Below are positions 31,157-40,973 of a stretch of DNA of 64,000 nt, piece by piece (the stretch's first letter is position 1; each line of letters starts with the position of its first letter). The translations under genes were made by a program, and so were the position numbers. The notes beneath the pieces are model-generated. The model was not told the DNA's origin. It made no database searches and saw only the letters and a program-made list of their open reading frames with translations. This DNA comes from Lachnospiraceae bacterium. GTDB lineage: Bacteria; Bacillota; Clostridia; Lachnospirales; Lachnospiraceae. The stretch spans positions 1 through 64,000 of the forward strand of contig JAAWBT010000026.1 of assembly GCA_022792835.1 (NCBI GenBank). The letters run 5' to 3'.

Positions 31157-34099
31157 GTGGCACAGGCTAAAAAGAAAACGCAGACAGGCAGAGGGAAAAC
31201 CACGACAGGGAAGGGCGCGGCGGCCGGCAGGAAAAAGCAGAATGCTCCCGCCAGAAAGGCGAAAGAAGAGAAACTGGAACCAGCTTTGAAAAAAGAGCTG
31301 GTGATTTTGGCAGGACTGGCTGTTATGATCCTGCTTTTTTGCAGTAATATGCACTGGTGTGGAAAACTGGGAGAAGCCTTGTATCATATACAGAGGGGAA
31401 TCTTTGGCATCATGGGGTATTTGGTTCCCTTCTATCTGTTTTTTATTATGTGTTTTCTCCTATCCAATAACGGGAGTAAAAAAGCAGTTATCCGGGTACT
31501 GGTATCTGTGGCGGCGCTGTTTGTATTTTGTGGGATTGCTTCCCTTTTGGCAGTGGGCGAGTTTGACAGTGCCGTGACCTTAAAGGACTATTATGTGCAG
31601 GCGCCGAAATCCCTGGATGGAGGACTTTTAGGGGGATTATGCCTGAAGATTCTTTACCCGGCTCTTGGAATGGTGGGCACTTATGTGGTGTTGATCCTTT
31701 TAGCCATGGCGGGAATCGTAGTGACCACACAGAAATCCATTTTGAGCCCCATACAGAGGGGCGGGAAAAAAGTATACGATACGGCGAGAGAGGATCTGGC
31801 AAAACGCCATGAGCTCCATATGGAGAGGGCAGAAGAAAAGAGAAAATACAGGGCAGATAAAAAAGTGCGGGGTGTATCCATGGATACGGAAATCATGGAA
31901 GAGGATACGGAACAGATATCTGCCGGGGAACAGAGGAAAGATGCCGATGTCTTTACAGGGGAAATCCACGGGATGGAAGGCGCGTATCTGTCGGGGAATG
32001 GAGAAGAACTGGAAGAGGAGGAAGAAATTTACCATGGCAGAGACTCAGTATATGAAGAACTCGTGTATCCGGAAGAGACAGGACCGCTTCAGGCAGAACG
32101 GCTGAGAAGCACCCTGTCAGAGTTCGAGGCCATGCTGGAGGGAAACCAAAAAGAAGATCCTGAGCCGGAGATACCCCTTTACCGGATTCCGCCTGTGGAG
32201 GAAGAGGATTCCTCCTGGGAGGAGCCTGTGAAAGCGGAAGTATGGGCTGAGGAGAGGAAAGATCAGGAAGAGGAGCAGGACTGGAACGTTGAAGCGCTCC
32301 GGATTTCAGAGACCTTTCAGAAAACAGAACATGAATGGGAGACAAAAAATACTCCTGACCTTTCTGGTGAGGTGAGGCAGATTGTGACGGCAGGGGGAAA
32401 GGTGATTGAGGTGGAAGAAGACCCCACACAAATGGATCCCATTGAGGCCAAACGGGCCCAGGCGGCAAAGCAGAAAGAGACGTCCATTTTCCGGTCAGAG
32501 GAAAGGGGGAGAGGAAGTTCCGGAAGCGTCCGTTTTACAGATATACCGGGAGGGAGCGGGGCAGAAGGAATTGCCGGGGCTTCTGGACATCTGGACATGC
32601 CGAAGCATTCGGAGGCGCCGAAACGGCCTGAAGCGCCGAAGAGTCCTCCCAGGCCCTACGCCAAGCCTCCTTTCCAGCTTTTAAAACAGGGAGACAGGAA
32701 GGTAAAGGACCGGGATGCAGAGCTTAAGGAGACCGCCGTCAAGCTGCAGCAGACCCTCAGGAATTTTGGCGTGGGGGTGACAGTGACCAATATCAGCTGC
32801 GGACCTTCTGTGACCAGATATGAGCTGACTCCAGAGCAGGGGGTCAAGGTGAGCAGGATCGTATCGCTGACAGACGATATTAAACTAAATCTGGCGGCAG
32901 CGGATATCCGCATCGAAGCGCCCATACCCGGCAAGTCGGCGGTGGGCATCGAGGTGCCAAACCGGGAGAATATGACCGTGTCTTTCCGGGATGTGATCGA
33001 GTCGGAGGAGTTTCAGAACTTCCCGTCAAAGCTGGCCTTTGCCGTGGGGCGGGATATTGCAGGGCAGACAGTAGTGACAGATATGGCCAGGATGCCCCAT
33101 CTCTTGATCGCAGGAGCCACCGGTTCCGGAAAATCTGTGTGTATCAATACCTTGATTATGAGTATTCTTTATAAAGCAGAGCCTTCGGAGGTGAAGCTGA
33201 TCATGATTGACCCCAAGGTGGTGGAGTTGAGCATTTACAATGGAATCCCGCACCTGATGATTCCAGTGGTGACGGACCCGAAAAAGGCGGCCGGAGCTCT
33301 CAACTGGGCTGTGGCCGAGATGACGGACCGGTATAAAAAGTTTGCCGGATTCAATGTCCGCGATTTAAAAGGATACAATGAAAAGCTGAAGAGCGAGGCT
33401 GCAGACGGGGAGGAGGTATCCCCTCTGCCCCATGTGGTTATTATTGTGGACGAGCTTTCCGATCTGATGATGGTATCTCCGGGAGAGGTGGAGGACGCCA
33501 TCTGCCGTCTGGCCCAGATGGCCAGGGCGGCAGGTATCCATCTGGTGCTTGCCACTCAGCGGCCCTCTGTCAATGTCATCACAGGCCTGATTAAAGCCAA
33601 TGTGCCCTCCAGGATTGCCTTCTCAGTGTCGTCCGGGGTGGATTCCAGAACCATCATTGACATGAACGGGGCAGAAAAACTTCTGGGAAAGGGCGATATG
33701 CTCTTTTACCCTTCCGGCTATCAGAAACCGGTGCGGGTGCAGGGGGCTTTTGTGTCGGACGGGGAAGTATCGAAGGTGGTAGAGTTTTTGACAGAAAACG
33801 CGGATACGGAGTACAGCCAGGAGGTGGAAAGCCGGGTGAATGCCTCTTTAGGCCCGGAGGGCGGTGGGGGCAGTAAAGAGCGGGACGCTTATTTTGCAGA
33901 TGCCGGCCGTTTCCTGATTGAGAAGGAAAAGGGATCCATCGGAATGCTCCAGAGAGCTTTCAAGATCGGCTTTAACCGGGCGGCCCGTATCATGGATCAG
34001 CTTGCCGCGGCCGGTGTGGTGGGAGAAGAAGAGGGAACGAAACCGAGGAAGGTTCTCTTAACTCTGGAGGAGTTCGAGGCGTTTTTAGAGAACGGATAA
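31157..34099 (+). CDS. ftsK: DNA translocase FtsK/SpoIIIE
   Basis: Septal DNA pump of 980 residues. A basic N-terminus (1-48) precedes four membrane helices (about 50-200). A long acidic, poorly conserved linker (about 240-520) follows, then the motor: FGVGVTVTNISCGPSVTRYE (alpha domain), Walker A AGATGSGKS near 651, Walker B VVIIVDELSDLMM near 762 and QRPSVNVITGLIKANVPSRI near 796. The C-terminal gamma winged helix (about 905-975) reads DNA orientation sequences. GTG start at 31157 follows CGGAGGAA. SpoIIIE and FtsK functions cannot be told apart without the other genome copy. Confidence 0.95.
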   Translation: MAQAKKKTQTGRGKTTTGKGAAAGRKKQNAPARKAKEEKLEPALKKELVILAGLAVMILLFCSNMHWCGKLGEALYHIQRGIFGIMGYLVPFYLFFIMCFLLSNNGSKKAVIRVLVSVAALFVFCGIASLLAVGEFDSAVTLKDYYVQAPKSLDGGLLGGLCLKILYPALGMVGTYVVLILLAMAGIVVTTQKSILSPIQRGGKKVYDTAREDLAKRHELHMERAEEKRKYRADKKVRGVSMDTEIMEEDTEQISAGEQRKDADVFTGEIHGMEGAYLSGNGEELEEEEEIYHGRDSVYEELVYPEETGPLQAERLRSTLSEFEAMLEGNQKEDPEPEIPLYRIPPVEEEDSSWEEPVKAEVWAEERKDQEEEQDWNVEALRISETFQKTEHEWETKNTPDLSGEVRQIVTAGGKVIEVEEDPTQMDPIEAKRAQAAKQKETSIFRSEERGRGSSGSVRFTDIPGGSGAEGIAGASGHLDMPKHSEAPKRPEAPKSPPRPYAKPPFQLLKQGDRKVKDRDAELKETAVKLQQTLRNFGVGVTVTNISCGPSVTRYELTPEQGVKVSRIVSLTDDIKLNLAAADIRIEAPIPGKSAVGIEVPNRENMTVSFRDVIESEEFQNFPSKLAFAVGRDIAGQTVVTDMARMPHLLIAGATGSGKSVCINTLIMSILYKAEPSEVKLIMIDPKVVELSIYNGIPHLMIPVVTDPKKAAGALNWAVAEMTDRYKKFAGFNVRDLKGYNEKLKSEAADGEEVSPLPHVVIIVDELSDLMMVSPGEVEDAICRLAQMARAAGIHLVLATQRPSVNVITGLIKANVPSRIAFSVSSGVDSRTIIDMNGAEKLLGKGDMLFYPSGYQKPVRVQGAFVSDGEVSKVVEFLTENADTEYSQEVESRVNASLGPEGGGGSKERDAYFADAGRFLIEKEKGSIGMLQRAFKIGFNRAARIMDQLAAAGVVGEEEGTKPRKVLLTLEEFEAFLENG

Positions 34100-34121
34100 G
34101 CCTGAGATCAATTTTCTTTGT

Positions 34122-34190
34122 CTTGACAAGTGTTCCTGTCAAGAAAAGAAACCTCTGCATAAGATAAAGGAAGAAAAATTTTATGCGGAG
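34122..34190 (+). promoter_or_regulatory. Two hairpins in the ftsK-murE gap, the second masking the murE RBS
   Basis: The first hairpin is CTTGACA (34122-34128) with TGTCAAG (34137-34143). The second is CTCTGCATAA (34153-34162) with TTATGCGGAG (34181-34190), one G-U pair and an 18-base loop. The murE ribosome binding site GGAG (34187-34190) is part of the second stem, six bases before the ATG. Confidence 0.55.
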
Positions 34191-34196
34191 AAATTC

Positions 34197-35699
34197 ATGA
34201 CATTAAGCAGTCTGCTGTCCCATGTGGGATATATCAGGCTCCGGGGAAGTGCCGAGATTTCTGTGACAGGAATCACCTGTGATTCCAGGGAGGTAAAGCC
34301 TGGCGATATGTTTGTCTGCCTTACCGGCTGCAGGGAAGACGGCCACCGGTTTATGGCAGAGGCTCTTGAGAAAGGGGCCTGTGTGATAGTCGCGGAGGAG
34401 AGAAATGAGAAGGCAGAAACGTTTGAAAAACAGTTTTTGAAAGCTGCGAAGCCAGAAGTAGCTCTTGTACTTGTGGCTTCCACAAGGAGAGCCTTTTCCC
34501 CGCTGGCGGCCGCCTTTTACGGCTACCCCTTGCGCTCTATGAAATCGGCAGCCGTGACAGGGACCAAAGGAAAGACCACGACAGCCTATATGCTCCGGGA
34601 GATTCTTGAGAAGTCCGGCTGTAAAACAGGACTCATTGGCACCAACGGGGCTTTTCTGGGAGAGGAGAAGCTTGCGATCTCCCACACAACCCCAGAGGCC
34701 CATGAACTCCAGCGGATTCTCCGGCAAATGAAAGATGCCGGCTGTACCCATGTGGTTATGGAGGTTTCCTCCCAGGGGATCAAAATGGAGCGGGTGGCAG
34801 AGCTTCATTTTAACTGTGGGATTTTCACCAATCTTTCGCCGGATCACATTGGACCGGGAGAGCATGAAAATTTTGAAGACTATCTGTACCAAAAAAGCCG
34901 CCTGTTTTTAAACTGTGATGTGGGGATTATCAACCAGGATGACAGGTGGGCAAAGGATGTGACGGCCAGAGCGGCCTGCCGGCTGGTGACCTACGGGCTT
35001 ACAGAAGGGGACTTTCGCGGGGCAGAGCCGGCGCGCTATAAAGACAGCAGAATGCTGGGCTGCGAATACCGGCTGGAGCAGGAAGAGCCTGGAGAGGCTT
35101 CTGAGACAGTTTTTCTGCCTCTTCCCGGGGAGTACAACATCCGAAACAGTCTGGCAGCCATCGCGGCGGCAAGAGAATTTGGCATCTCTTCCAAGAAGGC
35201 TGCAGAGGCTCTTAAAGAAGTGCAGGTCCCGGGACGCATGGAAGTGGTTTCTGGAAGCAATCATTTGTGGGTGATTGTAGATTACGCCCACAACGAAGAC
35301 AGCATGGAAAATCTGCTTAAGACACTGAAGGCCTATGAACCCCGCCGTCTCATCTGTGTATTTGGCTGTGGGGGAAACCGTTCGAAGCTGAGAAGGACCG
35401 GAATGGGGCGGGCTGCAGGAGCCCTGGCGGACATTTCTGTGGTGACGGAGGATAATTCCAGATATGAGTCTCTTTCTGATATTATCCAGGCCATAGAGGA
35501 AGGACTTAAGGAAAGCGGCGGCAGATATGTGGTGATCCCCGATAGAAGGGAGGCCATCGACTATGCAATCCGACACGGAAAGGTGGGCGACATCATTGCC
35601 ATCATCGGCAAGGGCCATGAGGAATATCAGGAGAAAGAGGGAGAGAGGATTCCTTTTTCTGACAGAGAGGAAGCCAGACGATCCCTGTTTTTTGCCTGA
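34197..35699 (+). CDS. murE: UDP-N-acetylmuramoyl-tripeptide synthetase (MurE)
   Basis: Adds the third amino acid, normally meso-diaminopimelate, to UDP-MurNAc-Ala-Glu. The 500-residue Mur ligase has a short N-terminal domain (GITCDSREVKPGDMFVC), P-loop TGTKGKTTTAYM near 122, the central THVVMEVSSQGIKMERV near 182 and C-terminal DYAHNEDSMENLL near 362. The diaminopimelate-recognition motif, usually DNPR, reads DNSR near residue 420: the key Arg is present but Pro is Ser. Amino-acid specificity is therefore probable rather than certain. It is followed by murF 62 bases on. Confidence 0.93.
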   Translation: MTLSSLLSHVGYIRLRGSAEISVTGITCDSREVKPGDMFVCLTGCREDGHRFMAEALEKGACVIVAEERNEKAETFEKQFLKAAKPEVALVLVASTRRAFSPLAAAFYGYPLRSMKSAAVTGTKGKTTTAYMLREILEKSGCKTGLIGTNGAFLGEEKLAISHTTPEAHELQRILRQMKDAGCTHVVMEVSSQGIKMERVAELHFNCGIFTNLSPDHIGPGEHENFEDYLYQKSRLFLNCDVGIINQDDRWAKDVTARAACRLVTYGLTEGDFRGAEPARYKDSRMLGCEYRLEQEEPGEASETVFLPLPGEYNIRNSLAAIAAAREFGISSKKAAEALKEVQVPGRMEVVSGSNHLWVIVDYAHNEDSMENLLKTLKAYEPRRLICVFGCGGNRSKLRRTGMGRAAGALADISVVTEDNSRYESLSDIIQAIEEGLKESGGRYVVIPDRREAIDYAIRHGKVGDIIAIIGKGHEEYQEKEGERIPFSDREEARRSLFFA

Positions 35700-35761
35700 T
35701 AGGAAACCGATCGGGCAAAATCCCTCTGGTGCAGGATTCTAATATATGAGAGGAAAAAGAT

Positions 35762-37141
35762 ATGGAACGGACGAAGGTAGAAGATATTGTGCGGGCAACG
35801 GGAGGCGTGTTGCTTAAAGGAGCGGCAGATACCCCCCTGAAAAATGTGAGTATTGATTCCAGGGTCATGAAAGGAGAAGATCTCTTTGTGCCCCTCATCG
35901 GCGCCCGGTCTGATGCCCACGATTATCTGACCCAGGCTATAGAAAACGGAGCGGCGGCAGTCCTTAGCTCCAGGAAGACGGAGCCTCTTTTTGGGGCGGC
36001 TTGGATTCAGGTGGAGGACACCTTAAAGGCTCTGCAGGCCATAGGAAAAGATTACCGGGAACGGCTTTCGATTCCGGTAATCGGCGTCACCGGCAGTGTG
36101 GGGAAAACCACCACCAGGGAAATGACAGCAGCGGCCCTTGGCGCAGGTTTTAAGGTCTTTAAGACCTCGAAAAATTTCAACAGCGATATCGGCCTGCCTG
36201 TCACTTTGACACAGATGGGAAAGGCCGATGAGCTGGCGGTGTTAGAGATGGGCATGAGCGATTTCGGGGAGATGGAAGTGCTTTCTTCCCTGGCAAAGCC
36301 TTCTGCCGCCATTATCACCAACATCGGCGTGGCCCATATCAGGCAGCTTAAGACCAGGGAAAATATCTTCAGAGAGAAGTTGAAGATCGCCTTGTCCATG
36401 AAGCCTGGCGGCACTTTGATTCTGAACGGGGATGATGAATATCTGAAGACCGTGCCAGAGGACTGCGGCTTCAGACGGATTTTTTATGGTTTTGGAGAGA
36501 ACTGCAGGTTCCGGGCAGAAAAGGTGCAGGTCAGGCACAACGGTACGGAGTTTATGGCTGTGAACGGGGAGGAGCGGGTGAGAGTGCATCTTCCTGTTAT
36601 GGGGAATCATATGGTCATGAACGCCCTGGCCGCATTTGCGGCGGCTTCCCTCTGGGGGATTTCCATGGAACAGGCGGCGAAGGCCCTGGACGGATTCTCC
36701 GGCTTTAAAAACCGGCAGCAGATTTACCGTTTTTCGGAGTTTTCCATGATTGACGATACCTACAATGCAAGTCCTGATTCCATGAGAGCGGCCCTCACGG
36801 TCCTGGGCAGTATGGAGGCTTCCGGAAAAAAAGTGGCTGTTCTGGCGGATATGCTGGAACTGGGGGAGAAGACAGAGCGTTTCCATCGGGAAGTGGGACA
36901 GTTTGCGGCAGGAATCCCTGTGGACTGTCTGGTCTGCATCGGAGAGCTGGCTGAGGAGATCGGAAAAGGGTTTCTGGAAAGGATTTCAGCGCATTCCGGG
37001 AGAGAGGTACATTTCTTTGACTCTAGTACCGAGGCGCTTCCCTTCCTGAAAACCCAGACAAAGGACGGAAACCTCCTGCTTTTTAAGGGTTCCAACGACA
37101 TGAAGCTTTCCGGCTTGACGGAGATTTTAAAGGAACAATAG
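35762..37141 (+). CDS. murF: UDP-N-acetylmuramoyl-tripeptide-D-Ala-D-Ala ligase
   Basis: Completes the cytoplasmic murein pentapeptide precursor. The 459-residue protein has NVSIDSRVMKGEDLFVPL near residue 27, P-loop GVTGSVGKTTTREM near 109, the MurF pattern TSKNFNSDIGLPVTL near 138, MGMSDFGEMEVL near 162 and C-terminal IDDTYNASPDSMRAAL near 331. Start 35762 has GAGGAAAAAG upstream. It continues the murE cluster and runs on to priA with a 31-base gap. Confidence 0.95.
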   Translation: MERTKVEDIVRATGGVLLKGAADTPLKNVSIDSRVMKGEDLFVPLIGARSDAHDYLTQAIENGAAAVLSSRKTEPLFGAAWIQVEDTLKALQAIGKDYRERLSIPVIGVTGSVGKTTTREMTAAALGAGFKVFKTSKNFNSDIGLPVTLTQMGKADELAVLEMGMSDFGEMEVLSSLAKPSAAIITNIGVAHIRQLKTRENIFREKLKIALSMKPGGTLILNGDDEYLKTVPEDCGFRRIFYGFGENCRFRAEKVQVRHNGTEFMAVNGEERVRVHLPVMGNHMVMNALAAFAAASLWGISMEQAAKALDGFSGFKNRQQIYRFSEFSMIDDTYNASPDSMRAALTVLGSMEASGKKVAVLADMLELGEKTERFHREVGQFAAGIPVDCLVCIGELAEEIGKGFLERISAHSGREVHFFDSSTEALPFLKTQTKDGNLLLFKGSNDMKLSGLTEILKEQ

Positions 37142-37172
37142 GAATTCTTTTACAGAGAGAGAATAAAAATAC

Positions 37173-39383
37173 ATGTTAAGACCATATGCTGATGTGATCA
37201 TCGACATTACCCATACGGCGGTGGACCGGGTATTTCAGTATGAAATTCCGGAGGAGCTTTTTGGAGGGCTGTCTCCTGGAATGAAGGTCCGGGTGCCCTT
37301 TGGACAGGGAAACCATCTGCGGGACGGTTATATCATCGGGTTTTCGGAAAAACCAGATTATGATCCTCTTAAGATAAAAAAAATAGAGGGTGTCTGTGAG
37401 GACGGAGTACTGATTGAAGGACAGCTGATCTGTTTGGCGGCCTGGATGAGAGAGCGCTACGGCTCCACTATGATTCAGGCATTAAAAACAGTGCTTCCCA
37501 TTAAAAGGAAACCAAAGGCAGCACAGAAACGGTATCTGGTGCGGAACGTAGGCAGGGAGGAATGTGAGGAGCTCCTTATGGTCTGCCGGAAGAAGAACCA
37601 GAGGGCCAGAGTACGGCTTCTGGAAGCGTTTCTCACCGATGAGACGCTGCCCTATGAGATGGTAGTACAGAAGCTTCGGGTGTCAGCGGCTTCCATGAAG
37701 CCTTTTCTGGAACAGGGGATCTGCAGGCTGGAGACAAAAAGCTGTTTCCGCAATCCCATCCAGGGAAATCTGAGAAAAGGCACGGAAATCTCCTTAAATG
37801 AGGAACAGCGGCGGGTAACAGCGGGAATCCTTTCTGCCTGGAAGGGGGACAGAAAACCATGTCTGCTCCATGGGATTACAGGGAGCGGAAAGACAGAAGT
37901 CTATATGGAGGTGATTCGCCATGTGGCGGCTGAGGGAAAGCAGGCCATTGTGCTGATCCCGGAGATCTCCCTGACCTGGCAGACGGTCATGCGGTTTTAC
38001 AGACAATTTGGGGACCGGGTGTCCATCGTCCACTCCAGGCTTTCCGCGGGAGAGAAATCCGACCAGATGGAGCGGGCAAGGCGGGGGGAACTGGACATTA
38101 TGATCGGTCCCCGCTCCGCACTGTTTACCCCGTTTCCCAATTTGGGCCTGATCCTGATTGACGAGGAACATGAGGCGGCCTACAAAAGTGAGACAGTCCC
38201 AAGATACCATGCCGTTGAGGCGGCCATTTACCGCTGCCGGCTGGCCGGGGCCATGGCGGTTTTAGGCTCAGCCACTCCCTCGGCAGTCTCCTATTACCGG
38301 GCCCAGAATGGAGAATATCATTTCTTTCAGATGAAGACTAGGGCAAAGGAGGCCAGTGTGCTGCCTTCCGTGGAAATCGTGGATCTGAGGGAAGAGCTGA
38401 AAGCGGGAAACAGAAGGATTTTCAGCCGGAGACTTAAGGAACTGATGGGCGAGACCCTGAAGCGGAAAGAACAGATTTTGCTTTTCTTAAATAAAAGGGG
38501 ATATGCTGGATTTGTCTCTTGCAGAGCCTGCGGCAAGGCAGTCAAATGTCCTCACTGCGATGTAAGTTTAAAGGTTCATCAGGATGGGAAGCTCAAGTGT
38601 CATTACTGCGGATATGAGACCCCAATTCCCAGGGAATGCCCGTCTTGCGGCTCCGGCTATATTGCCGGATTTGGGACAGGCACTCAGAAGGTGGAGGTCA
38701 TGGTGAAAGCCATGTTCCCGGAAGCTTCGATCCTCCGGATGGATATGGATACCACCTCAAAAAAGGGAAGCCATGAAGCCATTTTGTCCGCCTTTGCCGA
38801 TGGGAAGGCAGATATCCTCATCGGCACACAGATGATTGTCAAGGGGCATGATTTTCCCCGGGTGACTCTGGTGGGGATTTTGGCGGCGGATCTGTCTCTT
38901 TATTCCGGCGGTTATGAGGCGGGGGAGAGGACCTTTTCTCTGCTGACTCAGGCGGCGGGGCGGGCGGGGAGAGACAGCCTTCCCGGCCATGTGGTGATCC
39001 AGAGCTATTCGCCGGACAATTACAGCGTGGAGGCGGCAGCCAGCCAGGATTATGAAGGATTTTACTGGCATGAGATTCTTTACCGGAAGTTATTGCGGTA
39101 TCCGCCGGTCTACCGGATGCTGTCTCTGCTCATTACCTCCAGGGAGGAAGAAGAGGCGGCTGCCATGGCGGACACAGTGAAGAGGCAGGCAGAGGCGGCA
39201 GACGGGGAAGGGATTCTGGAACTGGTTGGACCGGCCAGGGCGTCTGTGGCAAAGATCAACGACGTTTACCGATATACCTTTTATGCAAAATGTGAGGAGG
39301 AGGAACCTCTTTTGGAACTGAAACAAAGAATAGAGGCCCTTGACTGGGGAAAAGACGTGCAACACCAGTTTGATATGGAATAA
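37173..39383 (+). CDS. priA: Primosomal helicase PriA
   Basis: Restarts collapsed replication forks as a 3'-5' helicase that loads the replisome. The 736-residue protein has the 3'BD domain (about 1-105), a winged-helix region, Walker A GITGSGKTEVY near 234, DEEH box near 329, helicase motif III GSATPSA near 367, and two zinc-binding clusters in the Cys-rich block between about 452 and 495 (CRACG, CPHCD, CHYCG, CPSCG). Helicase motifs IV-VI follow (TQMIVKGHDFPRVTLVG and AAGRAGR). It sits in the conserved priA-def-fmt order. Confidence 0.96.
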   Translation: MLRPYADVIIDITHTAVDRVFQYEIPEELFGGLSPGMKVRVPFGQGNHLRDGYIIGFSEKPDYDPLKIKKIEGVCEDGVLIEGQLICLAAWMRERYGSTMIQALKTVLPIKRKPKAAQKRYLVRNVGREECEELLMVCRKKNQRARVRLLEAFLTDETLPYEMVVQKLRVSAASMKPFLEQGICRLETKSCFRNPIQGNLRKGTEISLNEEQRRVTAGILSAWKGDRKPCLLHGITGSGKTEVYMEVIRHVAAEGKQAIVLIPEISLTWQTVMRFYRQFGDRVSIVHSRLSAGEKSDQMERARRGELDIMIGPRSALFTPFPNLGLILIDEEHEAAYKSETVPRYHAVEAAIYRCRLAGAMAVLGSATPSAVSYYRAQNGEYHFFQMKTRAKEASVLPSVEIVDLREELKAGNRRIFSRRLKELMGETLKRKEQILLFLNKRGYAGFVSCRACGKAVKCPHCDVSLKVHQDGKLKCHYCGYETPIPRECPSCGSGYIAGFGTGTQKVEVMVKAMFPEASILRMDMDTTSKKGSHEAILSAFADGKADILIGTQMIVKGHDFPRVTLVGILAADLSLYSGGYEAGERTFSLLTQAAGRAGRDSLPGHVVIQSYSPDNYSVEAAASQDYEGFYWHEILYRKLLRYPPVYRMLSLLITSREEEEAAAMADTVKRQAEAADGEGILELVGPARASVAKINDVYRYTFYAKCEEEEPLLELKQRIEALDWGKDVQHQFDME

Positions 39384-39435
39384 AAGAGCAGAACCAATAC
39401 TTTTATATAGATAAAGACAGGAAAGGATGCGTATT

Positions 39436-39903
39436 ATGGCACTGAGATTGATTCGGGAAATGGGAGACGAGGTACTGACAAAGACGGCAAAGGAAGTGAA
39501 GGCGATGACGCCCAGGACAGAAAAACTCATCGCGGACATGTTGGAAACCATGTATGAGGCAGAGGGGGTGGGCCTGGCGGCTCCTCAAGTGGGAATTTTA
39601 AAGCGGATCGTGGTCATTGACATCGGGGACGGGCCGGTGGTTTTGGTGAATCCGGTGATCTTAAAGAAAGAAGGGGAGCAGACCGGACCGGAGGCATGTT
39701 TAAGTGTTCCGGGAAAACAGGGGACGGTAACAAGACCGAACTATGTGGTGGTCCGGGCCATGGACGAACATATGGTGGAGCGGGAGATTGAGGCCGAGGA
39801 GCTCTTTGCCCGTGCCATCTGCCATGAATGCGATCATCTGGAGGGAAAGCTCTATGTGGAACTTGTGGAAGGGGAGCTGGAGGATGTGACCGACGAGGAG
39901 TAG
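39436..39903 (+). CDS. def: Peptide deformylase
   Basis: Removes the N-formyl group from new proteins using Fe2+ or Zn2+. The 155-residue enzyme shows motif I GVGLAAPQVG near residue 44, motif II EACLSVPG near 90 (Ala in place of the more common Gly) and motif III CHECDHLEGKL near 133, whose two His with the motif II Cys bind the metal. ATG 39436 has AGGAAAGG about nine bases upstream; ATG 39427 is too close to it. fmt follows, as is usual for these functionally paired genes. Confidence 0.95.
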   Translation: MALRLIREMGDEVLTKTAKEVKAMTPRTEKLIADMLETMYEAEGVGLAAPQVGILKRIVVIDIGDGPVVLVNPVILKKEGEQTGPEACLSVPGKQGTVTRPNYVVVRAMDEHMVEREIEAEELFARAICHECDHLEGKLYVELVEGELEDVTDEE

Positions 39904-40010
39904 GAAGATACCTGTGAAAATAAGAAGTAATTTAAATTTTTCTTAAAAAAATGTAAAAAGTGCAGCTTTTGCGGAAAAACAGAGTATACTGGAAGATGGA
40001 GGAAAAGCTT

Positions 40011-40970
40011 ATGAAGCTTGTATTTATGGGAACGCCGGAGTTTTCGGTCCCTGCTCTTTTGGCGCTGATTTCAGGAGGCCATGAGGTGGCGGCGGTGGTG
40101 ACCCAGCCGGATAAACGAAAAGGGCGGGGAAAAGAGATGCAGAGCACACCGGTGAAGGAGGCGGCACTTGCCAGAGGGATTCCGGTTTTTCAGCCGGAGC
40201 GGATCCGGGACAATGAAGAATTTTTGAAAACACTGAAAACGATACGTCCGGACGCCATTGTGGTGATCGCCTTTGGCCAGCTTCTTCCAAAAGAGGTTCT
40301 GACCCTTCCGCCCTGCGGATGCATTAACATCCATGCGTCTCTGCTTCCCAAATACCGCGGAGCTGCCCCCATCCAGTGGGCGATCATTGACGGGGAAAAA
40401 GAGACAGGGATCACTACCATGTATATGGAAGAGGGACTGGACACAGGAGACATGCTTTTAAAGACCGTGATCCCTATCGAGGCGGATGAGACGGGCGGAA
40501 GCCTCCACGATAAGCTGGCAAAAGCCGGAGGACCTCTCATCCTGGAAACCTTAAAAGGGCTGGAAGAGGGAACGCTTAAGAGGGTGCCCCAGGCGGGAGA
40601 AACTTGTTACGCGAAGATACTCACCAAGGATCTGGGAAATGTGGACTGGTCCATGGGAGCGGCGGCCATCGAGCGGCTCATCCGGGGGCTTTCTCCCTGG
40701 CCGGGAACTTACAGCCGCCTCAATGGAAAGACTGTGAAGCTGTGGCGGGCAGAAGTTTGTTGGAAAGCGCCGGGGGTAGAAGAGACAAAAGCCGGAGAAA
40801 AGCCGGTTCCCGGGACAATCATAGCGGTGACAAAGGACGGGATCTTTATACAGACCGGGGACGGATTTCTGGCGGTGAAAGAACTTCAGCTTGCAGGGAA
40901 GAAGCGGATGGATGCAGGAGCTTTCCTGCGGGGATATCCTCTGCAGGCCGGAGACAAAATGGAGGGATAA
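40011..40970 (+). CDS. fmt: Methionyl-tRNA formyltransferase
   Basis: Formylates initiator Met-tRNA using 10-formyl-tetrahydrofolate. The 319-residue protein begins MKLVFMGTPEFSVPAL and has the catalytic set NIHASLLPKYRGAAPIQWAI near 107-126 (Asn, His) with the Asp in EEGLDTGDML near 142, then the OB-fold C-terminal tRNA-binding domain (about 205-315). ATG 40011 has GGAGGAAAAG upstream; the frame opens at 39960 without homology. It lies 3 bases from the next gene. Confidence 0.96.
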   Translation: MKLVFMGTPEFSVPALLALISGGHEVAAVVTQPDKRKGRGKEMQSTPVKEAALARGIPVFQPERIRDNEEFLKTLKTIRPDAIVVIAFGQLLPKEVLTLPPCGCINIHASLLPKYRGAAPIQWAIIDGEKETGITTMYMEEGLDTGDMLLKTVIPIEADETGGSLHDKLAKAGGPLILETLKGLEEGTLKRVPQAGETCYAKILTKDLGNVDWSMGAAAIERLIRGLSPWPGTYSRLNGKTVKLWRAEVCWKAPGVEETKAGEKPVPGTIIAVTKDGIFIQTGDGFLAVKELQLAGKKRMDAGAFLRGYPLQAGDKMEG

Positions 40971-40973
40971 GAG

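Noticed and set aside
31100-33000. A sporulation-specific SpoIIIE call for the translocase
   Set aside because: FtsK and SpoIIIE cannot be told apart by motifs, and the gene's context is vegetative wall synthesis, so the general name was used.
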